A stretch of DNA of 64,000 nt from Maricaulis sp947259345 (GTDB lineage Bacteria > Pseudomonadota > Alphaproteobacteria > Caulobacterales > Maricaulaceae), in NCBI GenBank assembly GCA_965217205.1, contig OZ244254.1, positions 2,666,001-2,730,000 of the forward strand, in the 5' to 3' direction. Below are positions 1-8,242 of the stretch, piece by piece. Within the stretch, counting starts at the first letter, position 1, and every line of letters begins with the position of its first letter. Both the position numbers and the translations under genes were made by a program. The notes under the pieces are model-generated. The model had not been told where the DNA came from, searched no databases, and was given only the letters and a program-made list of their open reading frames with translations.

Positions 1-615
1 CTGCTGCGCCCCGCCCGTTGTCGAGATGAGAGTGTCCAGCGAGGTCCCGGCCCGCGCGTAGAAGAGACCGTGCAGGAGAGAAACTTCATGCGGTTCCGCC
101 GCGAAGACCGCCCCGATCCCGACCGCGAAGACCTCGAAGGCCTCGCGTGTCCAGGCCTGGCGTCGCATCCATTCGGCGACGGTCATGCTGTCCCATTCGG
201 CTGCCCGTTCGTGGGTCCAGGGCGAGACCGGATCGATCTGCGCGGCGAGGGCGTCGAAACGGCTGGTCATCAGATGAAGATTGACGAGGACATGCGGCGC
301 CAGCTTGGGGATGGTGCCGTGATAGCCGGACAGGCGCCCGCGATTGAACAGGAGGCGCTCACCGTCATCATGGAGCGGATAGACCGACTGCCCCATGGCC
401 TCGATCAAATCGTAGAGCCGGTCCTGGCCAGGTCCGACCCATTGGCCGCCAATATCGACAGTGTCGCCATTGGCGAAGGTGTGAGCCAGGGCCCGCCCGC
501 CAACCCGGTCGCGCGCTTCGATCACACGCACATCATGGTCCGGCGTCAGCAATTGAGCCGCCCGGAGCCCGGACAGGCCGGCCCCGATAATGATGATGTC
601 ATGTGTCTTGGCCAT
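1..615 (-). CDS. Flavin monoamine oxidase family protein (N-terminal part; runs off window)
   Basis: The 205 visible codons form the N-terminal part of an FAD-dependent amine oxidase. The dinucleotide-binding motif IIIIGAGLSGLRAAQLL starts at residue 7 and is followed by VIEARDRVGGRA and DIGGQWVGPGQ, the two other FAD-contacting blocks of the flavin-containing amine oxidoreductase family. Family members oxidise primary amines to aldehydes; the substrate cannot be told because the substrate and C-terminal FAD regions lie outside the window. The ATG at 615 directly precedes the Rossmann strand, which is the usual family start. It is transcribed away from eipA, so the two share the 616-762 intergenic region. 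Confidence 0.88.
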   Translation of the reverse strand, partial: MAKTHDIIIIGAGLSGLRAAQLLTPDHDVRVIEARDRVGGRALAHTFANGDTVDIGGQWVGPGQDRLYDLIEAMGQSVYPLHDDGERLLFNRGRLSGYHGTIPKLAPHVLVNLHLMTSRFDALAAQIDPVSPWTHERAAEWDSMTVAEWMRRQAWTREAFEVFAVGIGAVFAAEPHEVSLLHGLFYARAGTSLDTLISTTGGAQQ

Positions 616-677
616 GCCCGAACCCTGCTCAGCAAATCACTGGAATGCCTTTATCATGGCACGGTCATCGGGCCGCG

Positions 678-692
678 TTAACGAAGCCATAA
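678..692 (+). promoter_or_regulatory. Candidate CtrA box upstream of eipA
   Basis: TTAACGAAGCCATAA followed by CC matches the CtrA consensus TTAA-N7-TTAA(CC) at 7 of 8 fixed positions. It lies about 70 bp upstream of the eipA ATG. In Brucella abortus eipA is directly activated by CtrA, so the position is meaningful, but one site with a mismatch is only suggestive. Confidence 0.45.
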
Positions 693-762
693 CCCTTTCG
701 CCGCTCTGTCGCCCCAATCGCCTGTCACTCAGACGGGACCTGTTTTGCCAATGGAGCTTTCC

Positions 763-1365
763 ATGCGTGCCCTTGTGACCCTTCTCGCCGCCCTGACCTT
801 CGGCATGTCCGCACCGCTGCTGGCCCAGGATCAGCAGGCCACGGATTACGGCCAGCCCAGCGAATACTCCGAACCGGTGGAATCCTATTCCCAGGACGAG
901 ATCGTGGACGCGGTCTCCGATTTCTTCGGGGTGACGGCGGAAGCGGCAGCCAGTGTCCTGGAACGCGTCTTTTCGGACCTGGGACGCCCCGTCGGTTATA
1001 TCGCCGGCGAGGAAGTGGCCGGCGCGGCCGGCATTGGTCTGCGCTATGGCGAAGGTTATCTCACCCTGCGGGGCCTGAATGAGCGCCAGAAAGTCTATTG
1101 GCGCGGCCCCTCGATCGGTTTTGATGCCGGCGGCAATGCCAGCCGGGTCTTTGTGCTGGTGTATAATCTCGACGATGTGGACCGCCTCTATCAGCGCTAT
1201 CCGGGCGTCGAGGGGACGGCCTATTTCGTCGCCGGTCTGGGCGTGAATTATCAACGCGCTGACGATATCACCCTGGCCCCGATCCGCTCGGGCGTCGGCC
1301 TGCGCGCAGGTGCCAATATCGGCTATCTGGCCTATTCGCGCCGCCGCGCCTGGCTGCCCTTCTGA
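763..1365 (+). CDS. eipA: EipA-type periplasmic envelope protein (DUF1134)
   Basis: A 200-residue exported protein. Residues 1-22 (MRALVTLLAALTFGMSAPLLAQ) are a Sec signal peptide with an Ala-Gln cleavage region. The mature part has the DUF1134 pattern: a helical FFGVTAEAAASVLERVF segment, then RPVGYIAGEEVAGA and a long beta-rich stretch. EipA in Brucella is a soluble periplasmic beta-barrel needed for resistance to envelope stress; its biochemical role is unknown. The start at 763 is preferred to ATG 751 or TTG 745 because GGAG at 752-755 is well spaced for it and because the signal peptide begins there. Its stop overlaps the next ATG by one base (TGATG), implying co-translation with the acetyltransferase. 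Confidence 0.85.
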   Translation: MRALVTLLAALTFGMSAPLLAQDQQATDYGQPSEYSEPVESYSQDEIVDAVSDFFGVTAEAAASVLERVFSDLGRPVGYIAGEEVAGAAGIGLRYGEGYLTLRGLNERQKVYWRGPSIGFDAGGNASRVFVLVYNLDDVDRLYQRYPGVEGTAYFVAGLGVNYQRADDITLAPIRSGVGLRAGANIGYLAYSRRRAWLPF

Positions 1366-1883
1366 TGCAGATCAGGGCTTTCGAGGCGGGCGATGAAGCC
1401 GGTGTTGATACGCTGCTGAAAGCCGCCTTTCCGGGACCGGGCGAGGCGCGCCTGGTGGTCGCCCTGCGCGCCGCGGACGCCGACACGCTCGAACTGGTCG
1501 CTGAAGACCATGACCAAATCGTCGGCACCGTCATGTTTTCGCCAGTCACGGCCCGCACCGCCGATGGCGAGGACCTGTTCGGCGTCGGGCTGGGACCGGT
1601 CGCCGTCACTCCGGCGCATCAATCCCGTGGTATCGGGGTCGCCCTGATCGAAGCCGGGCTGGGATTCCTCACCACGCTCGGCGTGCCCTGGTGCGTCTTG
1701 CTGGGAGAGCCGGATTATTACGCCCGCTTCGGCTTTGCCCCGGCGGCCAACTGGAACTGGTCCTGGGCTGGCGATCCGGACGGGCAATTCGCCTCGGCCT
1801 TCCAGGTCAAGGCGCTGAACGGCGCCCCCGCCGATGGCCGGGTCGCCGTCGCGCACTACCACGCGGCCTTTCTCGGCGTCTGA
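1365..1883 (+). CDS. GNAT family N-acetyltransferase
   Basis: A 172-residue acetyltransferase of the YhbS-like GNAT group. The fold is visible as IRAFEAGDEAGVDTLL at the N-terminus, a central GLGPVAVTPAHQSRGIGVALI stretch carrying the acetyl-CoA pyrophosphate loop (Q/R-x-x-G-x-G/A as QSRGIG), and a C-terminal VLLGEPDYYARFGFAPA block typical of this group. The substrate cannot be predicted. The start codon overlaps the eipA stop, so the gene is probably co-expressed with eipA; whether the two work together is unknown. Confidence 0.88.
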   Translation: MQIRAFEAGDEAGVDTLLKAAFPGPGEARLVVALRAADADTLELVAEDHDQIVGTVMFSPVTARTADGEDLFGVGLGPVAVTPAHQSRGIGVALIEAGLGFLTTLGVPWCVLLGEPDYYARFGFAPAANWNWSWAGDPDGQFASAFQVKALNGAPADGRVAVAHYHAAFLGV

Positions 1884-1889
1884 CCCGGC

Positions 1890-2327
1890 TCACCCCTTGT
1901 TGTGCGCCGCATGGTCGCCATCGCACAGCCCGTGATCCGACAGGGTCTGGATCACATGACACTCATCCATCACCCCGTGGGAACATTGCGCCACCATGCG
2001 CTTCAATTCCTTGCGGACCGCCCTTAGACCCGCCAGTCGCCGCTCGACATCGGCCAATTGCTGACGGGCAATCCGGTCGGCCGCGTCGCAGGAGCGGTCC
2101 GGCTGACGTGACAGGCCCTGCAGGGCACGCAAATCATCCAGGCCAAAACCGAGATCGCGGCCGTGCCGGATGAAACGCAATTGCTCCAGGTGCTGCGCAT
2201 CATAGCGCCGCTGGCCACCGGGTGAGCGGTCCGGCGCGTCCAGCATGCCGATCGACTCATAGTAGCGAATGGTCGGAACCTTGACCCCGGTTTGCCGGGA
2301 CAGGGCCCCGATGGAATAATCTGACAT
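1890..2327 (-). CDS. MerR-family metal-responsive regulator (ZntR/CadR-like)
   Basis: A 145-residue MerR regulator. The N-terminal winged helix (SIGALSRQTGVKVPTIRYYESIGML, then RYD) binds DNA, a long dimerisation helix follows, and the C-terminal metal loop has Cys115 and Cys123. Cys80 sits where divalent-metal sensors (ZntR, PbrR, CadR) have Cys and the copper sensor CueR has Ser. This suggests a 2+ ion such as Zn, Cd or Pb. It is divergent from a cation transporter with a MerR-type promoter between them, so the pair is probably a metal-induced efflux unit. ATG 2327 is preferred over the GTG codon just upstream. Confidence 0.88.
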   Translation of the reverse strand: MSDYSIGALSRQTGVKVPTIRYYESIGMLDAPDRSPGGQRRYDAQHLEQLRFIRHGRDLGFGLDDLRALQGLSRQPDRSCDAADRIARQQLADVERRLAGLRAVRKELKRMVAQCSHGVMDECHVIQTLSDHGLCDGDHAAHNKG

Positions 2328-2333
2328 CACCCC

Positions 2334-2364
2334 TTGAACCTCCAGTCGCTAGAGGGATTAGGGT
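2334..2364 (+). promoter_or_regulatory. MerR-type promoter with dyad operator
   Basis: TTGAAC (2334-2339) and TAGGGT (2359-2364) are separated by 19 bp, the overlong spacer that defines MerR-activated promoters. The spacer holds the dyad CCTCCAGTCGCTAGAGG (2339-2355), whose 7-base arms match at six positions. It drives the transporter at 2400; the divergent regulator starts at 2327 and is probably autoregulated from the same site. Confidence 0.8.
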
Positions 2365-2399
2365 GAACATTATCGGATGAATCAGGGCGAGGACAGAGC

Positions 2400-3092
2400 A
2401 TGTCAGCCAGTTGTTGCGACAATCAGGAATTTGACGGCAGCTCGCCGGGCTTCCGGCGCGCCCTGTGGGTCGTGATTGCGATCAATGCCGTGATGTTCGC
2501 GGTCGAGATGCTGGCCGGCGCCGCCGCGCGATCCCAGGCGCTGAAGGCCGATGCGCTCGATTTTGCCGCCGATGCCGCGACCTATGGCCTGTCGCTCTAT
2601 GTGATTGGCAAGCCTGCCGCCTGGCGGGCCAATGCCGCGCTGATCAAGGCGGGCAGCCTGATGCTGATCGGTCTGTCCATTCTCAGCCTGGCAATCTGGC
2701 GGGCCTTCTTCACCGTTCAGCCCGAGGCCGGGCTGATGGGATCGATTGCGGTCCTGGCCCTGATCGCCAATCTGGCCAGCGTACTGATCCTGATGCGTTG
2801 GCGCGATGGCGATGCCAATGTCCGCTCGGTCTGGCTGTGCTCGCGCAATGATGCCATCGGCAATGTCGCGGTGCTGGCCTCGGCCGGGCTCGTCGCCTGG
2901 ACAGCCACACCCTGGCCGGACCTGGCGGTCGCCGTGCTGATGGCGGGCCTTTTCACCTCATCGGCGATCCAGATCCTGCGCCAGGCCCTGGCCGAGCGTC
3001 GGTCGGAGCAAGAGCATACGCACCACCACGACGAAGCGGGCGATCAATGCCCGTCGGTGGAGAAGACCGAGCCGATCGTGTCGTCGGACTGA
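2400..3092 (+). CDS. CDF-like cation transporter
   Basis: A 230-residue membrane protein of the cation diffusion group, probably exporting a divalent metal from the cytoplasm. There are about six hydrophobic segments between residues 20 and 195. Candidate metal-site residues are in KADALDFAADAATY (D-x3-F-x2-D, membrane helix 2) and SRNDAIGNVAV (membrane helix 5). The N-terminal SCCDN and the C-terminal HTHHHDEAGDQC are further metal-binding stretches. It lacks the large cytoplasmic CDF C-terminal domain. The gene starts 36 bp after a MerR-type promoter and is divergent from the sensor. Its last 49 bp overlap the convergent lipoprotein gene. Confidence 0.82.
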   Translation: MSASCCDNQEFDGSSPGFRRALWVVIAINAVMFAVEMLAGAAARSQALKADALDFAADAATYGLSLYVIGKPAAWRANAALIKAGSLMLIGLSILSLAIWRAFFTVQPEAGLMGSIAVLALIANLASVLILMRWRDGDANVRSVWLCSRNDAIGNVAVLASAGLVAWTATPWPDLAVAVLMAGLFTSSAIQILRQALAERRSEQEHTHHHDEAGDQCPSVEKTEPIVSSD

Positions 3093-3643
3093 CGCGGATG
3101 CGGCGCGTGTCGGCGGGGCCCGCTGTGGTGCGCTGACGGCCGGCAATCACTGCAGTCCGAGGCTATCCGCTCACGCACGGCAGCCAGGCTTTCGGAGAGG
3201 TCATGGAAGCGGTCCTGCCCGTCATGCCAAAGGGCGGCCGTATCCTGGCAGGCGCCTTCAGCAAAACTATTCTCTTCCAGGCAGCGATTATAGGTCCGGC
3301 AGGACGCTGTCGCGAAGCGGTAGGATGCGTCCAGATCGGTCTCGAAAGCGGCAATGATTTCCTGGGTGCGTGTATCGGCGACATTCGCCCCGGCCATTGC
3401 ATCGGCCCGAATGGCCTCGCGGTATCCGTGCACCTCTTCAAGCATGGCAAGGCGCTGCTCGGCCAATGTGTCGACGAGGCACATGGCGATAGCCGGGCTG
3501 ACCGTATCAGGTGGCGGCGGCGGCGCGCGATGCACGACTGGCGGGGGCGGCGGGCGCTGTCCGGATGTATGTTCGCCGCAGGCGGCCAGCGCTGTGGCGG
3601 AGACCAGCATCATCATCACTGTCTTCGTGGGGGTCTTCATCAT
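3044..3643 (-). CDS. Putative lipoprotein, function unknown
   Basis: A 199-residue predicted lipoprotein. The N-terminus MMKTPTKTVMMMLVSATALAAC ends in a lipobox (ALAAC), giving a lipidated Cys near residue 22. A proline-rich linker (PPPPP and APPPPPD) follows, then a mainly helical, Glu/Ala-rich region with five further cysteines. ATG 3643 is chosen because GGAGGA lies just upstream; longer readings have no signal peptide. No family is recognised. The 3' end overlaps the convergent transporter, so the last about 16 residues may be under dual coding constraint. It follows the PG-binding/Sel1 gene by 26 bp and is probably co-transcribed with it. Confidence 0.7.
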   Translation of the reverse strand: MMKTPTKTVMMMLVSATALAACGEHTSGQRPPPPPVVHRAPPPPPDTVSPAIAMCLVDTLAEQRLAMLEEVHGYREAIRADAMAGANVADTRTQEIIAAFETDLDASYRFATASCRTYNRCLEENSFAEGACQDTAALWHDGQDRFHDLSESLAAVRERIASDCSDCRPSAHHSGPRRHAPHPRQSDDTIGSVFSTDGH

Positions 3644-3669
3644 CTTATTCCTCCATCCAGCGCCGGCGC

Positions 3670-5022
3670 CTATTCGGCAGCGGGCAGGCCTCCGTCCATC
3701 GCGGCCTGGTAACAACCGGGCTGGTGCAACTCATTGCCGTTGGTCCGGCGCATTTCATCGACGCGTCTTTGCCAGGCGAGATAGAAACGGTCGCCGCTTT
3801 CGACCGCCTCATCGATCAGGGCTTCGGAGATACGCGACCAACGCGCCGCTGGGTCTCCGGACACGCCCACGGCGCGGCGCAGGCGCCGCGCGCGGTCATG
3901 GCCGAGATCGGCTGCGCGGCGCAGATAGCTGTCCGCGCGCTCGGGGCTCTCGACGACACCGCAAAGCCGGTAACTGCCCTGAACCGTCCCGGTCCCGTAC
4001 ATGACAGCGAGATTGAAATTGGCGCCGGCATGACCGCGCTCGGCTGCGGTTTCCAGCCATTCCAGCGAGGTGTCGATGTTCTGCTGCAGGCCGAGACCGG
4101 TTGCGAACATGATGCCGAGCAGGTTCTGGGCATCCGCGTCGCGGGCGGTCAGGGCCGCATGACAGACCAGGGTGACGGTTTCGGCCGGGGTGAGAACACC
4201 GGTCAGGTCGAAGCCGAGATCGCCCTGGAAGTCGCGCACCGAGCGGCGGGTCATGGGGCCGTAGCTGCCGTCGATCTCGCCATTGTAATAGCCCAGCGCC
4301 GCCAGCGCCCGCTGGCGCAGGGCCAGTTCGATGATGTCGCCATCATCCTCGGTCTGGTCAAAGCCATAGGCGATGCGCGACAGGCTTTGCGGCGTCGTCG
4401 GGCAGGAGCGTTCCAGCACAGCTGCCTGCAGGCGTTGATGAGCGACAAGGGACGCCTGCGCGCCGCCGGCCGAAGAGCCGATCAGAAGCGCCGCATCCCA
4501 AGCAGCGCGGGCCTCGTCGATCCGACCCACCGCCTGATAAGCGTCGCCGACCCGCAACCAGCAGCGTGCGATCACGGCATCCTCGATATCATAACTTTCC
4601 GGCGCACAGATGCGCTCGCCCGGATCACGGGCGAAAACGATCGGGCGATTGAACTGGCGGCTGCGGGTGGAAGCCCCCGGACCAGCCACACCGGTCGAGA
4701 GACCGGGACCCGTATCGGTCCCACCCGTCACGCCGGTCCGGACATGACGGGTCAGATCCGCAGAGCGCGTCGTCCCGGTCAAAGCTGGCGGGTTTGTCGC
4801 AGAATCAGGATCCGCGGAAACACTGTGAGACGGGGACGCACCGGCCACGCGGCGCTGCTGGCCGAATGGCCACCAATCGCGGTCGAGCTCGGGACAATGC
4901 CGGGCTGAACAATACCCGGCATCATAGGCGCGGGCATGTGTCAAACCGAGCACGATGACGAGCCCGATCAGGACCAGAATCGTCGCAGCGGCCTGGGCCA
5001 GCAAGGCGGTCACACGCTCCAT
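3670..5022 (-). CDS. Peptidoglycan-binding and Sel1-repeat envelope protein
   Basis: A 450-residue protein with an N-terminal membrane anchor or signal (residues 8-30), a low-complexity Thr/Gly/Pro linker (55-125), a peptidoglycan_binding_1 domain (about 228-290, with ALGYYNGEIDGSYGPMTRRSV), and Sel1/TPR-like repeats (about 296-385, e.g. AQNLLGIMFATGLGL and EWLETAAERGHAGA). It probably sits in the periplasm and touches the cell wall. The domain set resembles the periplasmic end of the Caulobacter polarity protein PodJ, but the rest is different, so it is not called PodJ. A perfect CtrA-type box lies 43 bp upstream. Confidence 0.8.
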   Translation of the reverse strand: MERVTALLAQAAATILVLIGLVIVLGLTHARAYDAGYCSARHCPELDRDWWPFGQQRRVAGASPSHSVSADPDSATNPPALTGTTRSADLTRHVRTGVTGGTDTGPGLSTGVAGPGASTRSRQFNRPIVFARDPGERICAPESYDIEDAVIARCWLRVGDAYQAVGRIDEARAAWDAALLIGSSAGGAQASLVAHQRLQAAVLERSCPTTPQSLSRIAYGFDQTEDDGDIIELALRQRALAALGYYNGEIDGSYGPMTRRSVRDFQGDLGFDLTGVLTPAETVTLVCHAALTARDADAQNLLGIMFATGLGLQQNIDTSLEWLETAAERGHAGANFNLAVMYGTGTVQGSYRLCGVVESPERADSYLRRAADLGHDRARRLRRAVGVSGDPAARWSRISEALIDEAVESGDRFYLAWQRRVDEMRRTNGNELHQPGCYQAAMDGGLPAAE

Positions 5023-5064
5023 GTTCCGATCAAACTCCCCCGGGTGACGGGCCCGGACTTGGCG

Positions 5065-5079
5065 TTAAGGTCTTATTAA
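5065..5079 (-). promoter_or_regulatory. Perfect CtrA-type box (TTAA-N7-TTAA)
   Basis: On the minus strand the site reads TTAATAAGACCTTAAC, matching TTAA-N7-TTAAC at every fixed base. It is 43 bp upstream of the PG-binding/Sel1 gene start at 5022. The rest of 5023-5206 holds no convincing gene. Confidence 0.6.
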
Positions 5080-5206
5080 ACACCCTAACGGTTGCATGGA
5101 GCATCGGCTATACGCCTCACGCGCGATTGAGCAAAAAACCTCTTTCAGGCGATTATCCGGGCTCGCAAATCCCCGCAGGGTTGAAGACTGGCAGGCATGG
5201 CTCGCG

Positions 5207-5821
5207 TCAGAGGCGAACTGGCAGAAATTCCAGCTCCGGCCAGAGCAAAGCCTGTTCCGCGATCTTGCGATTCCAGCCGTCCGGGCCGGCCAGCCCCGGG
5301 ACCGGACGAACCACACGCGAGAACACCGGTTCCAGTCCAAAGGGCGCCAGCACTTCGGGCCGCGCTTCCTGATCCAGCCGGATCGCAATGGCATGGGTGG
5401 GCGACGCGAAATGGCGCAGGGCATCCATGGTATCACGCAGGGGGGCCCGGTCAGTGCCGTATTGGGCATTGAACCAGAGATGGACGCGGGCCTGATTGCA
5501 GACTTCCACCGGTACCGACAGATCGGCGAAGGCCGCCTCGGCCGGGCCGACGACGGCCAGCTCGGCCTCGGCACTCAGATCGCGGGCGTCGAAATAGGCG
5601 AGATCATAGTCATTGATGCCATACCCGCCCGGGCGCCCGGTCATCGCATTCCACACGGCCTTGTAGACCGCACCCGCCACCAGCGCCCAGTCGGGCAGAG
5701 CGAGACCATGCGCGCGCTCGAGCACGGTCCGCGCCAGCGGATCCGCCAGCACCGCCGCGATCACATAATCGGCCTGCTGCGTGTCCGGCGGCACCGACCA
5801 GCCATGCCCGGGCGCTGACAC
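5207..5821 (-). CDS. Nucleotidyltransferase family protein (DUF925-like)
   Basis: A 204-residue protein with the pattern of the NTP_transf_6/DUF925 family: ALVAGAVYKAVWNAMTG at the N-terminal side, GYGINDYDLAYFDARDLS carrying the D-x-D-type acidic pair of a nucleotidyltransferase active site, and VHLWFNAQYGT further on. The substrate is unknown. The start is GTG at 5821, two bases after the pheT stop, so it is almost certainly translated from the pheT mRNA. No better start exists in frame. A physiological link to Phe-tRNA synthetase is not established. Confidence 0.75.
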   Translation of the reverse strand: MSAPGHGWSVPPDTQQADYVIAAVLADPLARTVLERAHGLALPDWALVAGAVYKAVWNAMTGRPGGYGINDYDLAYFDARDLSAEAELAVVGPAEAAFADLSVPVEVCNQARVHLWFNAQYGTDRAPLRDTMDALRHFASPTHAIAIRLDQEARPEVLAPFGLEPVFSRVVRPVPGLAGPDGWNRKIAEQALLWPELEFLPVRL

Positions 5822-5823
5822 GA

Positions 5824-8223
5824 TCAGCTGCGCAGGCTGGCGCCGGTCGCTTTTTCCACCTTGGCGATGATGGACTGGCCGACCGCCTCGATTTCCTTCT
5901 CGGTGAGCGTCTTGTCGCGCGGCTGCAAGGTCACCTCGATGGCCAGCGAGACCTGGCCGTCAGGCACGCCCTTGCCGTCATAGACGTCGAACACCGAAAC
6001 ACCGGAGATCATCTGCTTGTCGGCACCCTTGGCCGCGCGGACCAGCGTGTCAGCGGTCACCGACTTGTCGACCAGGAAGGCGAAATCGCGCCGCACCGGC
6101 GTCAGATCCGCCCGGTCGAGCTGGGTCCGCGCCTTGAGGCCAGACGCCTTTTTGGGCTGCGGGATCGCATCAAGGACGATCTCGAAGGCCAGGACGCGGC
6201 CATCAATATCCAGTGCCTTGAGCACGGCCGGATGGATTTCGCCAAACTCGGCCATCACATTCTTCGGACCCAGACGCAGGACGCCTGAGCGTCCCGGATG
6301 CCACCAGTCGCGCGCCTCGGCGGCGACCTGCAGGCTGTCAACCGGCGCACCCGCGGCCGCCAGGGCAGCAAGCGCATCGGCCTTGGCGTCGAAGATGTCG
6401 GGCTGGCGCGTCCCGGCCCAGTGACGGCCCGCCTCAACGCGGCGCACACCGGTCGCGACCAGGCGCTGGCCCTTGGGCGTGTCATCGAGATAGATGGGGC
6501 CCACTTCGAACAGCCGCGGATCATCCTGACCCTTGTCGGCATTGGCCTGTAGCGCCGTCAGGAGATGGATCAGCGCGGTCGGACGCATGACATCGAGCTC
6601 GGAGGAGATCGGATTTTCCAACTCCAGCCCGTCACCATGGCCACCAAACAGCTTGGCCTGGCCGGACTGACAGAAGGACCAGGTCACGGCCTCCGAGTAC
6701 CCCCGACCAGCCAGCGCGCGACGGGCATGACGCGCGCGCAGCTGCATCACCGTGGCCGGCGCTTCGCGGCGCACGGGCGGGCGCGGCAGGGAAACGGCGT
6801 CCAGCTTGTCGAAACCGTGAATGCGCGCGACCTCTTCGACGAGATCGGCTTTCTGCGAACAATCCATGCGCCAGCTCGGCACGCCGACCGTCAACACATC
6901 GCCCTCGCCTGATGGCGCAAAGCCCAGGGTTTCCAGGATGCGGACAATCTCGGCGCGCGGCAGATCGAGCCCGGTCAGGCGTTTGACCTCGGACACCGGA
7001 AACTCGATATCGGCCGGCGGCGCGGGCGTTTCACCCACGACCAGCGTTTCGGAGGCTTCACCGCCACAGAATTTCAGCACCAGCTCGGTGGCCTGCTCGA
7101 TACCCGCCTTGGGCGAGGCCGGGTCGACGCCGCGCTCGAAACGGTATTTGGCATCGCTGTCGATCCCGGTCGCCTTGGCGGTGGCGCGGGTCTTGAGCGG
7201 ATCAAACCAGGCGCTCTCGATGAAGACGTCCGTGGTCTCGGCGGAGACACCGGACCAGGTGCCGCCGATCACACCACCAAAGCCAAGGCAGCGCGCATCA
7301 TCGGCGATCACGCACATCTCCTCGGTCGGGACATATTCCTTGTTGTCGAGCGCTTCGAAGCGGTCGGCCTCGCCCTTGCCGAGGCGGGCGCGGATCGGGC
7401 CGTCCAGCTTGGCCAGATCATAGACATGGAGCGGGCGGCAGCGATCATAGGAGATCATATTGGTGATATCGGCGAGGAAATTGATCGGGCGCAGGCCGAT
7501 GGCCTTCAGCGCCTTCTTCAGCCAGTCCGGGCTTTCGCCATTCTTGACACCACGAATGACACGACCGGCATAGACCGGACAGGTGTCGGTCGCCTCCAGC
7601 TTGATCTCGACCGGACAGGGGAAGCTGCCGGGAATATCCTCGATCACATGCGGCTTGAGCGTGCCAATCCCGGTCGCGGCCAGGTCGCGGGCAATGCCGC
7701 GCACGCCGAGCCAGTCGGGACGATTGGGCGTGACTTCGAAATCCAGCACCGGGTCCGCCTGACCGAGGGCGACTACGGCCGGCGTGCCGACCTCGAAAGG
7801 CTCGGGCAGATCGATGATGCCGTCATGATCCTCGCCGAGCTCGAGCTCCTTGGCCGAACACATCATGCCATGGCTTTCGACACCGCGAATCTTGCGCGGC
7901 TTCTTGTCGAGGGCGAAGTCGAGGCCCGGGATATACGTCCCCAGCGGCGCATAGATGGCATACATGCCGGTGCGCGCATTGGGCGCGCCACAGACAATCT
8001 GTTTGGTTCCGTCGACCGTCTCGACCGTGCAGACTTTCAGCTTGTCGGCATCGGGATGCTTTTCCGCGTGCGTGACATGGCAGACGGTAAAGGCCGCGAA
8101 TTTCTCCAGCGGATTGTCGATCTCCTCGATCTCCAGACCGGCCATGGTCATGGCTTCGGCGATCTCGTCGAGCGTGGCCTCGGTCTCGAGGTGGTATTTC
8201 AGCCAGGAAAGCGGGAATTTCAT
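5824..8223 (-). CDS. pheT: Phenylalanine--tRNA ligase beta subunit
   Basis: 799 residues, normal length for bacterial PheT. Domains in order: the N-terminal strand MKFPLSWLKYHL, the EMAP-like tRNA-binding domain (about 40-150), B3/4 editing domain (about 210-370), B5 domain (about 400-470), catalytic-like core, and the C-terminal anticodon-binding FDX-ACB domain (about 705-799, beginning near DLTPVRRDFAFLVDKSVTAD). With PheS it forms the alpha2-beta2 cytoplasmic enzyme that charges tRNA-Phe. Unusually, it is separated from pheS by two small membrane-protein genes on the same strand. Confidence 0.98.
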   Translation of the reverse strand: MKFPLSWLKYHLETEATLDEIAEAMTMAGLEIEEIDNPLEKFAAFTVCHVTHAEKHPDADKLKVCTVETVDGTKQIVCGAPNARTGMYAIYAPLGTYIPGLDFALDKKPRKIRGVESHGMMCSAKELELGEDHDGIIDLPEPFEVGTPAVVALGQADPVLDFEVTPNRPDWLGVRGIARDLAATGIGTLKPHVIEDIPGSFPCPVEIKLEATDTCPVYAGRVIRGVKNGESPDWLKKALKAIGLRPINFLADITNMISYDRCRPLHVYDLAKLDGPIRARLGKGEADRFEALDNKEYVPTEEMCVIADDARCLGFGGVIGGTWSGVSAETTDVFIESAWFDPLKTRATAKATGIDSDAKYRFERGVDPASPKAGIEQATELVLKFCGGEASETLVVGETPAPPADIEFPVSEVKRLTGLDLPRAEIVRILETLGFAPSGEGDVLTVGVPSWRMDCSQKADLVEEVARIHGFDKLDAVSLPRPPVRREAPATVMQLRARHARRALAGRGYSEAVTWSFCQSGQAKLFGGHGDGLELENPISSELDVMRPTALIHLLTALQANADKGQDDPRLFEVGPIYLDDTPKGQRLVATGVRRVEAGRHWAGTRQPDIFDAKADALAALAAAGAPVDSLQVAAEARDWWHPGRSGVLRLGPKNVMAEFGEIHPAVLKALDIDGRVLAFEIVLDAIPQPKKASGLKARTQLDRADLTPVRRDFAFLVDKSVTADTLVRAAKGADKQMISGVSVFDVYDGKGVPDGQVSLAIEVTLQPRDKTLTEKEIEAVGQSIIAKVEKATGASLRS

Positions 8224-8242
8224 CGTCGGCTCCTGCCGTCAC

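Noticed and set aside
3511..4908. A 465-codon plus-strand frame opposite the PG-binding/Sel1 protein
   Set aside because: The minus-strand protein has recognisable domains and a membrane anchor; the plus-strand product has none.
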